Below, piece by piece: positions 1-10,830 of a stretch of 64,000 nucleotides of DNA (the stretch's first letter is position 1; the number at the start of each line of letters is the position of its first letter). The notes beneath the pieces were generated by a model. The model did not search any database, was not told where the DNA came from, and saw only the letters and a list, made by a program, of their open reading frames with translations. The stretch covers positions 38,286,964 to 38,350,963 of the forward strand of contig NC_049901.1 in assembly GCF_001411555.2 (NCBI RefSeq), read 5' to 3'. The position numbers were made by a program, and so were the translations under genes. The stretch comes from Juglans regia (lineage: Eukaryota; Streptophyta; Magnoliopsida; Fagales; Juglandaceae).

Positions 1-360
1 TTTTACTTGGTTATATTACTGCTTATATATATATATATATATGAAAACACTTGGCAATTTTTTTACTCGAGAATCGCTAGACAGATAATTCATTCGAAGT
101 TTGCACGATATGTCGCTTAAGTAAAGTTCAGGCAGAGAGTTCGCTCATGGCACGCTCAACATTCCACTCAAGTAAGTAACACATAAAAGTGAAAATTAAG
201 ACTTCCACGGTGTAATACTATAAATATATACTTATCCGGTTTTGAACAGTAAATTTCATCCCAAATTGTATTTTTCTTTCCTCAGCATAGTAAAATCATT
301 TGCAACTCTATGTAGATAGACACATTGTCGACCCACGTTAGTTTTGTGTCCTGTTATTGA

Positions 361-1330
361 TTGTTCTTGTTTGCCTTTTACTTTTTTGTTATCATTTTCA
401 CTACATGTGTGTGTGGTGCTAGCTTCAGTCATCAAGTACCTCTTTCTGGTATTGATAAAGTATGTTTGATTGATCTTCTTATTCCTCCAAAATGGTTTTT
501 CAAAATTAAAATTGTTGTTTGTCATGTATTTGAATTCAATGTTGTTGCTTTGATTGATTCAAGGTCCCTAATTCCGATGTTATCTACTGCTACTATGATT
601 ACATTGAAACATGGTTCAAATTTATGTTACTCCAAAATGCTGAGATGTTTGATTCCAGGTTCATTAATTTTGACAAAAAATCCAATTCCCAATTTCCTTT
701 TTAGTTTTTGAGATGGTGGACACAATTTGACCATATTTTAGAAATATTTCCTGATAAACTCAATGGTGCTATTAAATATCTTGCTACTGTCTATAAAAGT
801 ATGTCTTATTATAGATGGTATCAAAATGTTTTCATTTCCAGAGTTATACTCCAAGAAGATAGTTTGAAACCTTATTGAAAAGAAAAGTTCATTGACACAC
901 TACTTTATCTTTTTGCTCATAAGGTGAAAGGCGAACTTACTAATGCTACTAGTTTGATTAATTATGATAATTTCACTTATAGTAATATCATCAGTACGTA
1001 CTATTAAGAAACTCGGTATCAGTATGTGTAATGATAAAAAAAATATTACGTCAACAATTGAAAAATATTAGAAATATAATCCTGATCTAACCCTTGCTTT
1101 AGATGATCAAAATATTCTTAAAGCTCTGACTTTAAATTTATTGACATCTGATAATGATATGGATGAAGGGACTAAACCCTCTTGCTATTGTTTATCTTAT
1201 TTATTACAGAGTATTGAAAACTAATTAAATCTTAAGGCTATTTTAAAAAATTTACGTGATAAAATTTTGCTAATCCAAATTCTAAAAATGATTCATTGGG
1301 GAGATATCACTATTCCTAATAAATGATTAT
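361..1330 (+). pseudogene. Degraded fragment resembling a plant pararetrovirus (Caulimoviridae) structural-protein region
   Basis: An open frame runs from 361 to 711. A second frame then reads through 718-1000 with one internal stop near 876. It contains a tryptophan-rich stretch around 718-735, and a segment rich in Phe, Lys and Leu near 880-940 that recalls the coat-protein region of endogenous florendovirus-like or badnavirus-like sequences in plant genomes. After about 1015 the frame shifts and stops become frequent up to about 1330. No reverse transcriptase, movement protein or LTR lies next to it, so this is an isolated decayed piece with no coding capacity. The family call rests on resemblance only. 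A diverged retrotransposon gag is the main alternative. Confidence 0.35.
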
Positions 1331-2283
1331 TGAAACATGAATCTTAGCCTGCTAAGTTTGTTTTGATGAGATTATATATATATATATATATCATTTCTCA
1401 TTCGAGAAAAGTAATGACTTGCTATTCGAGAAAAAATGAGAATTTTTGGATTCTGGTGAACACTCAAAGAACCAGCACACATATCTCTAACCCATTCAAG
1501 AGCCGAGAAAAAGAGAGAATCCATTTTGAAAAGAGAGAGAGAGAAAGGCAAGGCAATGTATATATTTCCTTGGTGTACACTTGATGCAACGTTAATTCTC
1601 GAAAGTCTTATATATTAAGTTCTCTAACAGTTTAAGGATGCACCTGAAGTTCCCATAGAAAGCTTCTCCTTCTTTTTAATTCAAATGTCTTTAACATGGG
1701 ATGCTTCGGTTTCTAAGGTTTTTGTGAAAATCAAAAGCTTGGGTTTCTAAACAGAATGGATGGGAAAGTTCGACACCGCAAAACAGGGACAAAGCCAAGA
1801 TGACAAGTTTGGAGGGCCAGGTTTAGAATAATAATTGAATTGAGTTTTTTTAGGAATACCTTTAACAAAATGATAAAAGTGTAAAAAATAATAAAGAAAT
1901 GAATAAATTTCAAATTTGTATTTTTTCATGAATATTGATAATTTTACATCTAAGCTTTTCATATATTGCAATAAAATGTGATGTTGAACTATAGAAATGA
2001 TATATATAAAAATTATAAAAATTAGGTAATATATGTAAACCACAAATTAAGTTTTGTATTTCACTAAATAATGTATAGCAGTAACATATATTTAAATTAT
2101 TTTTAATTAAGTAGCGCAATTACATACTGCGTAGGTAGCCATCCAGTAAACATGGAGGTCTTTGTTAAATATATTTCATCGAGATAATTACAAGCTTTAA
2201 AAGAGAAATAATCTAATGTGAATATTATATATTAATTTAACTTCTTATAATAAATAGGAAAAGAAAAAAAATTCCTAGAGCCT
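1331..2283. other. AT-rich intergenic DNA, no gene seen
   Basis: The stretch holds a short (TA)n tract at about 1373-1391 and a GA-rich patch near 1530-1553. Short ORFs on the minus strand are low-complexity and resemble no family I know. Confidence 0.5.
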
Positions 2284-2595
2284 TGGGAACTGTGGATGCA
2301 AAGTGTTTGATAAAATTTCTTAATCATCGTGAGAGTATCGAGAGCCACCTCTTTCTTTGGTACTTATAGAGTATGTTACAATATTCAAATATAATTACAA
2401 GTTGTATTGTACCGTTATAAATTATATTACGTAATATTCTATGTATTGAGAATCCTAATGTTGACTAATATTGAGTAGGTAGCCGTTGGTGATACCACAT
2501 TGCTTCTCATGTATAGAGTATCCATCTATATCTTGAGTGGAGTTCGTGATTATGGGAGTGCCGTTGGAGCTTGATTTGTGCAGTCTGGGTTAACA
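2284..2595 (-). repeat. 3' LTR of the minus-strand copia element
   Basis: It aligns along its length with 7087-7390. Shared blocks include the GATGCAAAG end, a region around ATGTTACAA, and TGGTGATACCACATTGCTTC. Read on the minus strand it begins TGTTAACCCAGA, right after the polypurine tract at 2596-2606. The outer boundary at 2284 is approximate because the last 10 bp are diverged. Confidence 0.8.
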
Positions 2596-2606
2596 CTCCC
2601 TTGCAA
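2596..2606 (-). promoter_or_regulatory. Polypurine tract of the minus-strand copia element
   Basis: On the minus strand the sequence GCAAGGGAG lies directly before the LTR start TGTTAACCC. This is the expected position for the plus-strand primer of reverse transcription. Confidence 0.65.
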
Positions 2607-2699
2607 ATTAGGCTGAAGTACATGGCCAAGTTTAGCACGAAGAAAGGACAGTGTAGGTCATCCGAGTGGTTTGGTGAGGAGATTAGCAAGTTGGAGAGA

Positions 2700-3821
2700 A
2701 GCGAAAACATGTCATGTATGGAGGAGGCCTAGTGTGACTCGTTCACATACATAATGGTAGTCAATCTTGATGTATTTGCTCCAAGCATGGAAGACGGGAT
2801 TGGCTATCATGTAGAGAGTACTCAAATTGTCACAAAGGAGGAGCAGTGTAGAAAAAAGAGAAACACCATGATCATGTAAGAGGAACGAAATCCAAGTGAG
2901 CTCGATAGTAGTTTGGCCCATAGCGTGGTACTCAACTTTAGAGCTAGAGCGTGAAACTATATGTTGCTTCTTGGTAGACCAGAAGATGCAATTGCTTCTG
3001 AGGAAAACATAATAACTAGTGGTGGAATGCCTGGTGATAGGAAAACTTGCCCAATTTGCATCTAAAAAGGCATATAAATCAAGTGTAGAGTTTTAAATAA
3101 AATGTAAGCCAAGATCAACAATACCCTCTAAATATCTTAGTATTCGTTTGACCATTTTATAATGAGCCTCTATAGAGGAATACATAAATTGAGAAACATA
3201 GTTAACACTATAGAATATATCTAGGCGAGTAAGAGTGAAGTATTGAAGAGCACCGACTATGATACAATAGTGGGCTGGGTCAGAAAAAAGGTATTGCAAA
3301 GGTAAGATCTCTTAGGCATCATGAGAGTACTCATGGGCTTATAGTCTATCATTTAAGCACGTTTGAGAATATTAAGGACATATTTGGTTTGGGATGAGGT
3401 AAGCCCATCTGGAGTTGGGGTGATTTGAATGCCAAGAAAATAGTGGAGGGGCCAGGGTCTTTCATGGCAAATTGATTGCAAAGAGTTGAAATGAACTTGT
3501 GAAAGTAAGTAGGAGAGGAACCAGTTAATAATATTATCAACATACAATAATAAAATAAGAGAACAACAAGATGAATGATAAATAAATAGTGAAGAACCAG
3601 CATTCTTACAAATAAATGTAAGAAACTATTGAACTTGTCAAGCCAAGCACGTAGCGATTGTTTGAGACCATAAATAGCTTTATTTAATTGGTAAACATGG
3701 GAAAAGCTTGGTGGATAAAACCTAGAGGCTATTCCATAAAGACAGATTCTTGGAGGTCACCATGTAGGAAGACATTCTTGACGTCAAATTGACAAATATT
3801 CCAGTGATTGATTAGAGTAGA
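2700..3821 (-). pseudogene. Copia RT C-terminal half and RNase H remnant
   Basis: Minus-strand frames carry recognisable copia segments. At 2712-2921 is the RNase H end, with a CDN motif followed by ANPVFHAWSKYIKIDYH. At 3093-3299 is the RT thumb/connection region, with a GALQYFTLTRLDI-like stretch. At 3349-3603 is the part around the RT active site, where MYVDNI stands where family members usually have YVDDI, so the second catalytic aspartate appears lost. Frames are broken between blocks. The upstream half of RT continues beyond the hAT insertion at 4970-5199. Confidence 0.8.
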
Positions 3822-3829
3822 GTAATGAT
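3822..3829. repeat. 8-bp target site duplication GTAATGAT of the nested hAT element
   Basis: An identical GTAATGAT lies at 4962-4969, directly after the other end. It fits the nTnnnnAn preference of Ac-like hAT transposases. Confidence 0.8.
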
Positions 3830-4961
3830 TAGGGCTAGGCTCCGACTTCGACGGATTCCGAATGCCCAACTCTAACCTCCGACTCCACCTCTAACTCCGA
3901 CACTAATTGGAGTGGATTTTGACTTCAATTTGAGTTCTTGGATTCAGAGTCGAAACATCGAAGCCATAGAGGGAGAGAGACGAAGAGAGAGAGGAAGCTT
4001 AGTGGGAGTTGAAATTCCACCAATATTCATCCAAAATCCCAAACAAAGCAACCAAACCCACTAAACATTCATTGATTAGTGCTCACACTTCAATCAACAA
4101 ACAAAGCGACTAAAACCACAATCTTAATGACAACGAAAATAGATCAATTAACAAGAAAGAGAAAAAAAATCATTGTAACATTGATTATCATAACTATAAC
4201 TTGATCCTTGAAAGTAAGTGTGAGCTTATATGGGTGAGACACCAATCACGGCCACAATAACATTGACTTTGAAGCTTACTTTGGTGCAACAGAGCACGAG
4301 ATTGTCGAGCTTTGTCGAGAGAATGGTCAAAAAATGTAGCGATGGTGATTGTAGAGATGGTTTGATAAAAATGAGACTTGGGTGGATTGCAGGTAGGTTT
4401 TGTTGTATGAAGGCAATAACTCTGCCACCGCCATGGTAGCATAGACAGACACTTTAAGAGAGAGTGAAGTGAAAAAAAAAAAAAGGGTTTTTACTGAGAG
4501 GGAGAGTCTGGTTAGGGGTTGAGAACATGAGGCTGTGGTATGGAGCCATGGAGGAGCGAGTGGTGGAGGAAGTGGAGAGGGAGGTAGGCCACAATCGAAG
4601 TAAGAAAGGATGCGTAGGGTTTTTACTGAAGGGAAAGAGAAGAATATATAGGGGTAGAAAACAATTCTTTTTTTTATAAAAAAAAAAAATTTAAATGAAT
4701 TTGGTCACCGGGGAGGGGGGCTAACGTGGGACTAATGATATGCAAAATATTGTCTCAACCATTAGGCCACTCAACTACCTAATACTTATATTACAATATT
4801 AAGTTTACATATCGGAGTCGGAGCCTATATCGACTCCGACTCCGTCCATTTTTTTCGGATTAACTCCAACTCTGAACTCTGAATTCTCTTACATCGTCAG
4901 AGTCGAAGTTAGAATGGGTGTCGATTGGAGTTGAAGCCACCAAAAGTTTCTTCCACCCTTA
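3830..4961. mobile_element. Non-autonomous hAT element nested in the copia retrotransposon
   Basis: The 1132-bp segment interrupts the RT reading frame exactly and is flanked by the perfect 8-bp duplication GTAATGAT. The ends are TAGGGCTAGG and, on the other strand, TAAGGGTGGA, short imperfect inverted repeats of the hAT type. Subterminal regions on both sides are rich in CTCCGACTCC / GGAGTCGGAG copies (3850-3960 and 4810-4925), a likely transposase-binding array. No hAT transposase or BED domain is visible. The largest ORFs, overlapping on both strands at about 4194-4442, have no recognisable family. Confidence 0.8.
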
Positions 4962-4969
4962 GTAATGAT

Positions 4970-6750
4970 TTCTGAATCGTGCTCGGTTTGATAACCAGAC
5001 AGAAGGTTTCGTGGTAGTTGATGCCATCTACCTGATGTAAACCTTTAGCAACTAAACGAGCCTTCAGACGATCAAGAGTGCTATCAGCTTTGAGTTTGGT
5101 TTTAAAAATCCATTTGCAATTGATGACAAACATGTGAGGCTCACGAGGGAGAAGAGTCCATTTATTATTTTCATGTAAGGCTTGTATTTCATCATGCATT
5201 GCTTGGGACCAACTTGGATGAGTGAGAGTAGATCAAATTGTTTTTGTATCTTTGGGATGGTAGTAAGATCATGAAGATTAGCATATTTGGGGTTGGGTTC
5301 GCAAATTCCAATTTTGGAGCATGTAATCATGGTATATTTAGATGGCACTAAAGAAGGTGTGAGAATAGCAGTAGTGGGTGTGGATGTAGTGGTCGGTGTA
5401 TCGGAGTTGGATAAGGCAGTGGAAAGGGAGTCATTGGTAAGGGTGGTAAGGGGAAGGGAATGTGAAGAAGTCAATGGATGTGGTAGCAGGAGGGGTAGAT
5501 CATTGATGAGAGTGGTGACAAGGACCTCGGATGTGGTGGAAGTAGGTATAGGGGAAGTATATGGGGGGAGTAGTCCACATATCAAAAGCCGAGAGAATCG
5601 GCTCGGTGGAGGGAGGCAAGTGAAGGTTTCTAGGTTGTTTAAAGGGAAATGTAAGTTCATCAAAAATGATATTTTGTTAAATGAAGGTTCGTCAAGGAGG
5701 GTTGTAGCATTTGTACACACGATGTTTATTGCTATAGCCCATAAAGACAAACGATAAAGTTTTTGGACCAAGTTTGTTATGTTTGGTATCTTAAGTATAG
5801 GAATAATATTTGGATCTAAAAACATGCAAGGAACTATAGTCAGGATAAGTCTTGTAGAGTATGGAGAAAGGAGATTGTAAATCAAGGGTAGTGGATGGGA
5901 GTCGGTTAATATGAAAGCCTTCAACCCAATAGTGCTTTGGAACACTACTGTAGAAAAACATGGTCATATAGAGTTCATGAATGGTACGATGACAATGTTC
6001 TACCATACCATTTTATTCAAGAGTATGTACAGAAAAAATAGTGAATAATACCTTGTTGTTACCTGTCATATGGGATGATGCACTAGTGTTTGCAGTTCAT
6101 TCGGTATCATGAGAGAAATCCTCAAGGATCAGAGCAGCTAGTGCTTTAGGGATATCATCAGGTTGGTAAGCGTGATTGAATCGATTCCAACATTTAAGAT
6201 TCATGTAACCCTTCTTGTCACATATTTAACAGTGTCAATATGGGAGAGATCTCGAGCCTTAGGATCTTGTTTCTACTAGCCTGTTGGATAATGTGTATTA
6301 GAAGCACCAGGGGCTTGGTCAGACCTGGCTAAGTGAATTGCAAGGTGAACCCCATGGTCGATTGAAGAGAAAGAATGCAGCATGGAGGCCGGGGGACTTT
6401 TTTTTTTACCATAAAAGGAAAATAAGGAGTTAGATGAAGAATCATGTAGAGAAGATTGGATTTCAAACCCTTGGAGAAGAGGTAAGAGCTCGGCATAGGA
6501 CAACATCGGTGGTTTCAGCATCGACATGGTGAAGGGCTTTTGGGTTCGAGACTGCTCAGCAACGAGAAAACCTTCATCTTGTCTTGCATAGAGCATCCAA
6601 TAGAGGCCAAGTTGTGGCACACTTTTGAGCTCATGCAAGTGATCAACAAGCTGTGTGCTTGGCTCTTTCTGTAGTTAGGTGAGTTGCTGTGTTTGGCGAA
6701 ATTCTCGTTCTTGCGAATCGAGGGAATAGGCTTCTTTGAGTGCAACCTAG
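4970..6750 (-). pseudogene. Copia gag, protease, integrase and RT N-terminal remnant
   Basis: Read on the minus strand from high to low coordinate. A gag-like segment (about 6276-6745) has a YAELLPLLQGFE stretch. A zinc-knuckle region lies near 6180-6240, with one CxxC-like pair and a following CWNRFNHAYQ-type context. A protease-site relic near 6070-6100 reads TSASSHMTGN, so the usual Asp-Thr/Ser-Gly catalytic triplet is lost. Integrase C-terminal sequence is at 5791-6006. The RT N-terminus at 4970-5199 has CKWIFKTKLKADS and ARLVAKG. Many stops and shifts separate the blocks. An open frame on the other strand (5287-5757) is a shadow. Confidence 0.8.
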
Positions 6751-7074
6751 GCCCAGTGTGCAGAGTCTAGCCTGACAACGAGACTGAGTACTTCTTCAGA
6801 GAGGGTTTCAATTGATCCGATTTGTGCCACTGGAGGAAGACTAAGGTGAGATATGAATTAACATAGTCAGAAGCACCATTGATTGTGTTGTCAAATTCTG
6901 AGGGTGCCGAAGTCGCATTTAGGAGGTGTTCAACAAGGTCTTAGCTATCGACTGAGGCCAAAATTTGTTCACACCAAAGATGGTAGTTGGTGCTATTGAG
7001 GCAAAGTGTAATAAAGTTACCAAAATTCAAAACAATGGTGGTCATGGGAGGAAGACTCTCTTTCTCTCACACGG

Positions 7075-7086
7075 GCTTTGATACCA
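7075..7086 (-). promoter_or_regulatory. Primer-binding site (initiator tRNA-Met) of the minus-strand copia
   Basis: On the minus strand it reads TGGTATCAAAGC, one base from the usual copia site TGGTATCAGAGC, directly after the LTR end at 7087. Confidence 0.85.
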
Positions 7087-7390
7087 TGAAGAAAATTGAT
7101 GCAAAGTATTTGATAAAATCCTTCAATCACCATGAGAGTAACGAGAGTCACCTCTTTACTATTTATAGAATATGTTACAACATTCAAATACAATTACAAC
7201 TTGTATTGTACCGTTAGAATCGTACAAGGAAATATTTTATGTATGGAAAACCCTAATGTTGACAAATATCTTGTAGGTAGCCATTGGTGATACCACATTG
7301 CTTCCTATGTATAGAGTATTCGTATCTTGAGTTGAGTCCATTATTATGAAAGTGTCGGTGTAGCTTGATCTGTGTGGTCTGGGTTAATCA
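7087..7390 (-). repeat. 5' LTR of the minus-strand copia element
   Basis: Homologous to 2284-2595 with numerous differences. On the minus strand it starts TGATTAACCC and ends next to the primer-binding site. Confidence 0.8.
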
Positions 7391-7754
7391 GCACCATGAT
7401 CGATCCTAGGGCCCAACCCCCAAGATCGTGAAGCAATGCTCGAAGATGGTTGGTGCTTGCCCTAAAGTGCAAGTGTTGAATGCAGCCTCATTGTAAGGGG
7501 TGGCTCAGTCCACCAGTGGGGTGGTAGATGCTCCCCAAGATGTGGTGGTTGACCACCCCAAGAAAGTGGCTGGTATGGTTCTATCATTCCATTTACCCTT
7601 TTATTAAGGATTTATTTTGTTTTATTTTTTATTTTTAATTATTTAATATTAATTTGTGTAGTGAGAATGGTGTTGCTAGGGTTTTGTTTTTATTTTCTTT
7701 TCAAATTTCTGAATAAATGTTCAACATCCAACGGGCCGGCCAACAGGCAAAAAG
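7391..7754. other. Unassigned spacer between two copia elements
   Basis: The first 190 bp are GC-richer, with partly palindromic GGTGG/CCACC runs (7495-7575). The rest is T-rich. No ORF or element terminus is recognised. Confidence 0.4.
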
Positions 7755-8078
7755 TGAATGATAACAAGATAATGTCTACAATAGACATGAATTGAAACTC
7801 AAGGCAATACAATATTAGCCTTAATTATCCCAATTAAAGATCTTATTGAATTAAGTTACTGTATTGTGGTACATGGAAGAAAATTTGTTGGTCATATAAC
7901 ATAGGACTGTCATGACTCGCATTGGTAGCTAGTTTGACATTGATATTACAAAACTCATATAATGTATTCTGAACTATGAAAGTTTTGTGGAAATGAATTT
8001 GTGCAGTATAGTTAATTTCCTATAATAAACCATGAACATAAAATATTATTTTATAGGCGTATAGGTCAAGTGGGAGAA
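7755..8078 (+). repeat. Orphan duplicate of the copia 3' internal end, upstream of the 5' LTR
   Basis: This segment aligns with 14757-15081, the sequence between RNase H and the 3' LTR of the element that follows, and it ends in the same polypurine-like CAAGTGGGAGA. A lone element should not have this upstream of its 5' LTR. It is best explained as the truncated end of another copy sharing the LTR at 8079 (tandem or recombined elements). Confidence 0.7.
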
Positions 8079-8495
8079 TGTAAAATTTTTATTTAAACTC
8101 TATATCCCACACACTCATATCCTGATGGGTTTAGAATATCTCAATACTTATCACTTAATTGATGAGTTACAATGTGATAAGATTAACTCCAATGAGATAA
8201 GATTAACTATACATCTAATTAGAGTGGGACACAAAATCTCTAGATTTCTTGATGGCCAGAAGTCTATAAATAGTACTGAGAGGTTAAAGGTTCTCACCTA
8301 CAACATCATTGTGCTTCTAGCCATCGAGAGACACTCAAAGGTAAAGTTGTTAGGGTGATCCTTCTCTCATAGTTAGGTCAGATTCTTTATCAACCTCTAA
8401 TGAATAGATGTACGGTTTTTAACTGTTATTATTTTATTATCTTGGATTACAGAAAATCAAATATCTAATTATTAATGTTCATGTTAAATATAACA
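8079..8495 (+). repeat. 5' LTR of the plus-strand old copia
   Basis: It begins TGTAAAATTT and ends ATAACA. It matches 15082-15495 over its whole length, including TCTCTAGATTTCTTGATGG and CTACAACATCATTGTGC. Confidence 0.8.
8265..8272 (+). promoter_or_regulatory. LTR TATA box
   Basis: TATAAATA lies in the middle of the 5' LTR and is kept at the same place in the 3' LTR (15266-15273). This fits the Pol II start that divides U3 from R. Confidence 0.6.
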
Positions 8496-8497
8496 TG

Positions 8498-8509
8498 TGG
8501 CATCAGAGC
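8498..8509 (+). promoter_or_regulatory. Primer-binding site of the old copia
   Basis: TGGCATCAGAGC, two bases after the LTR end, one mismatch from the copia consensus for initiator tRNA-Met. Confidence 0.85.
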
Positions 8510-9753
8510 TAGGTTATAGATTTTTTTGTGATCTCGATAAAATATTGTATATGCTCGTGCCTTTATTTGTTATTTCCAAGTTGTTTGGGAATTCTATGTG
8601 AATGTCCCAACTGTTCATAAAATTGTAGTTTTGGTTCTGCATATGTAAAATTTTCATATTGATATTATGCATGTTTCGGATTTAACTGTGAATCATGTTT
8701 GCTATTGTTTGTATTATATCTGATAGGGAAATAGAGGGAGTGGAGGAAGGGGCTGCCTTGTGGGTTGGCAGTGTGAGGTGGCCGGTGTCACCATGCCGGT
8801 AATTCGACACGTATGACTGCATAAAGGGAGCGGCGTATAGGGGCTAGGAATTAAGCCTCGAATGGGTACTGTCGTTAGTGGTTTTTCTTTGAATTGGTTG
8901 GTACAAAGGTACAAAAATTGGAGGGATATTTGGCGTTGGGAGGAGGCTCAGAACCTCCTCTGTGATCCCTTTGTGATAGCGCTGCAGAAGGCTTTAAAGC
9001 CTAGTGGCTGCGGCTGTGATTATAGTAAGGAAAAAAAAGAGAGGAAGATAACTATGAATGGAGGTGGGCATTGGTTGCGGGAGGAGGCTGGGGACGCCAT
9101 GTTGTCTTCTCCTCATCGGCGACGTCCACTGTTGCTCCAAACCGAAGGTAGTTTGAAAAGTCTGGTTCGGTGCTACTTGGATGAAGAAGAAGGAGAAAGT
9201 GTCCGTCTAGGGTTTTCAATGTAAAGAGCTTGGGCTGGTCCATGGGCTTTGGCTCAGTCCAAGAATAAGTTGTAATAAGGGTATAGGCCAGCATAGTGGG
9301 CCTGAAAACTAGCCTAGCACAAAAAAAAAAAAAACTGAGTGAGTGGGCCCGTACAGTAGGCCCAACCAGAGCAAGGGCCACTGTCAGACCCGACTCCTTG
9401 TCCCCTTTTGAATTGGGTTTCAGCCCAGGTTTACTAGACCGGTCTGGTCCAGACCTGGACTGGGTCAAATTATAATATAATATAATATTATTATTTTAAT
9501 ATTATTTATTTAAAAAAAATTGAAATTTGATTTTATGTACATGTTCTTATTGTTAAATACATGTATGAATTATTTAATATTTATTTTTTACTCTTATTTA
9601 AATTATTATGATTATGCCATATATAATTGTTTATCCAATATGGGGCAAATGATTTACATCAAAATTAAATAATAGATTGATTGTCCAAACGTACAAGATC
9701 TTCTTAAATTTTGGTGAAAAATCATTAAAGTTCATAATAAGATGGATATGGTG
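8510..9753 (+). other. Leader / gag region of the old copia, coding not recognisable
   Basis: Short open frames (8862-9224 plus, 9052-9468 minus) lie in a GC-richer stretch at about 8720-9470, set in AT-rich DNA. I see no zinc knuckle or gag motif. The change in composition suggests an extra insertion or a captured stretch, but no terminal repeats were found. Confidence 0.35.
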
Positions 9754-10262
9754 GAGTGAACAATTTTGTGTATCAAGATCTACTCCCAAAAGAGGATTTT
9801 GATGATACTACTATTTCATCCATCAAAAGTTCATTCATCAAAATAAAGTTAGAGTGAATAATTTGTGTATCAAGATCTACTCCTAAAGGAGGATTTTGAT
9901 GACACTACTAGTTCATTCATTAAAATAAAATTGGAGTGAACAATTTGTATGCCAGAGTTTACTTCCAAAGGAGAGAAAAGTGATACAGCTACTTCATTCA
10001 CATAATTTAAGGTTGTAGGGAACAATTTGTATGCCAGAATTTACTCCCAAAGGAGAATTCTGGTGATACAGCTAGTTTGTCCACATAATTTAAGGTTGGC
10101 GGGAATACTTTGTATGTAAGAGTTTACTCTCATATGAGAATTTTGATGATACAACTAGTTCATTTACGTAATTTAAAATTGGAGGGAACATTTTGTGTGT
10201 TGGGATTCACTCCCAAAGGAGAAATCTCGATGACACTATTAGTTCATCCATAATGGCTTAAA
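9754..10262 (+). repeat. Six tandem ~84-bp repeats in the copia leader
   Basis: Units start near 9754, 9852, 9934, 10016, 10099 and 10182. Each has a GAGTGAACAATTTGTAT-like start, a TTTACTCCCAAAGGAGA-like core containing a small CTCC..GGAG dyad, and a GATGATAC(A/T)ACTAGTTCATTC-like end. The first unit is longer (about 98 bp); the others are 82-84 bp. Confidence 0.8.
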
Positions 10263-10827
10263 TTCTGTTATTGTTTGTGAGTGTCGAACTCCAAGCACTA
10301 ATGTGATTAAAATGTTTTTCTTGCAGTTAGTATATGAACATTTTTACAAAGCTTTTTGTATAGAATGAACTCTAGTTTAGAGAAACATGAGCATACCAAA
10401 TTTACACTAAGAGTTTTAGATCCTGATTTATCTATTCTAAGTCTAACATTAATTATTATTGAGAATAGTGATAAGGTTTATAAAAGTATAATGTTTAAGA
10501 AGATTAAATTAATTACTACATATCAAACTATAGGAATTTCTTAGTTTTGTACATAATAGTTTACTTCAGAGGCATTATTATTTCATTAAAGTAATGAGAT
10601 ATGAATAACTTCGTAGTATGGTTGTTAGCTAGATAAAAATTTATTTTGCTAATTTGTATGAAAAATCATTTGTCTTTTGGAAAAAGAAAGAAATGATGGT
10701 GATGAAAATATAAGAATTGTGTCAATTGAAATTTGAAAGAAATAAAGACACTTAAAGCTTTAAGTGTCCTAAGCATAAGATGGGAATGGTAAAACTTTTT
10801 TTGTATAAGTTTCGAATCAGGTCTTAT

Positions 10828-10830
10828 ACA
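10828..10830. repeat. 3-bp target duplication ACA of the CACTA element
   Basis: ACA precedes CACTACAAG here and follows CTTGTAGTG at 12029-12031. A 3-bp duplication is diagnostic of CACTA (EnSpm) elements. Confidence 0.8.

Larger units (their letters stand above)
2284..7390 (-). mobile_element. Old Ty1/copia LTR retrotransposon, minus strand, with nested hAT insertion
   Basis: Two related LTRs of about 300 bp (2284-2595 and 7087-7390) bracket decayed gag-protease-integrase-RT-RNase H remnants in copia order, all on the minus strand. A primer-binding site complementary to initiator tRNA-Met adjoins the high-coordinate LTR, and a purine-rich tract adjoins the low-coordinate LTR. The LTRs differ by many substitutions and small indels, and every coding domain has stops or frameshifts, so the element is old. 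No clean 5-bp target duplication is visible. A hAT element interrupts it at 3830-4961. Confidence 0.85.

Noticed and set aside
5064..5945. 293-residue open frame on the minus strand
   Set aside because: It overlaps integrase and RT remnants read in other frames, is rich in Leu, Ser and Thr, and has no domain; a shadow frame of the old copia element.
9052..9468. 138-residue open frame on the minus strand in the old copia
   Set aside because: Antisense to the element, contains a homopolymer Phe run from an A tract, and no known family.
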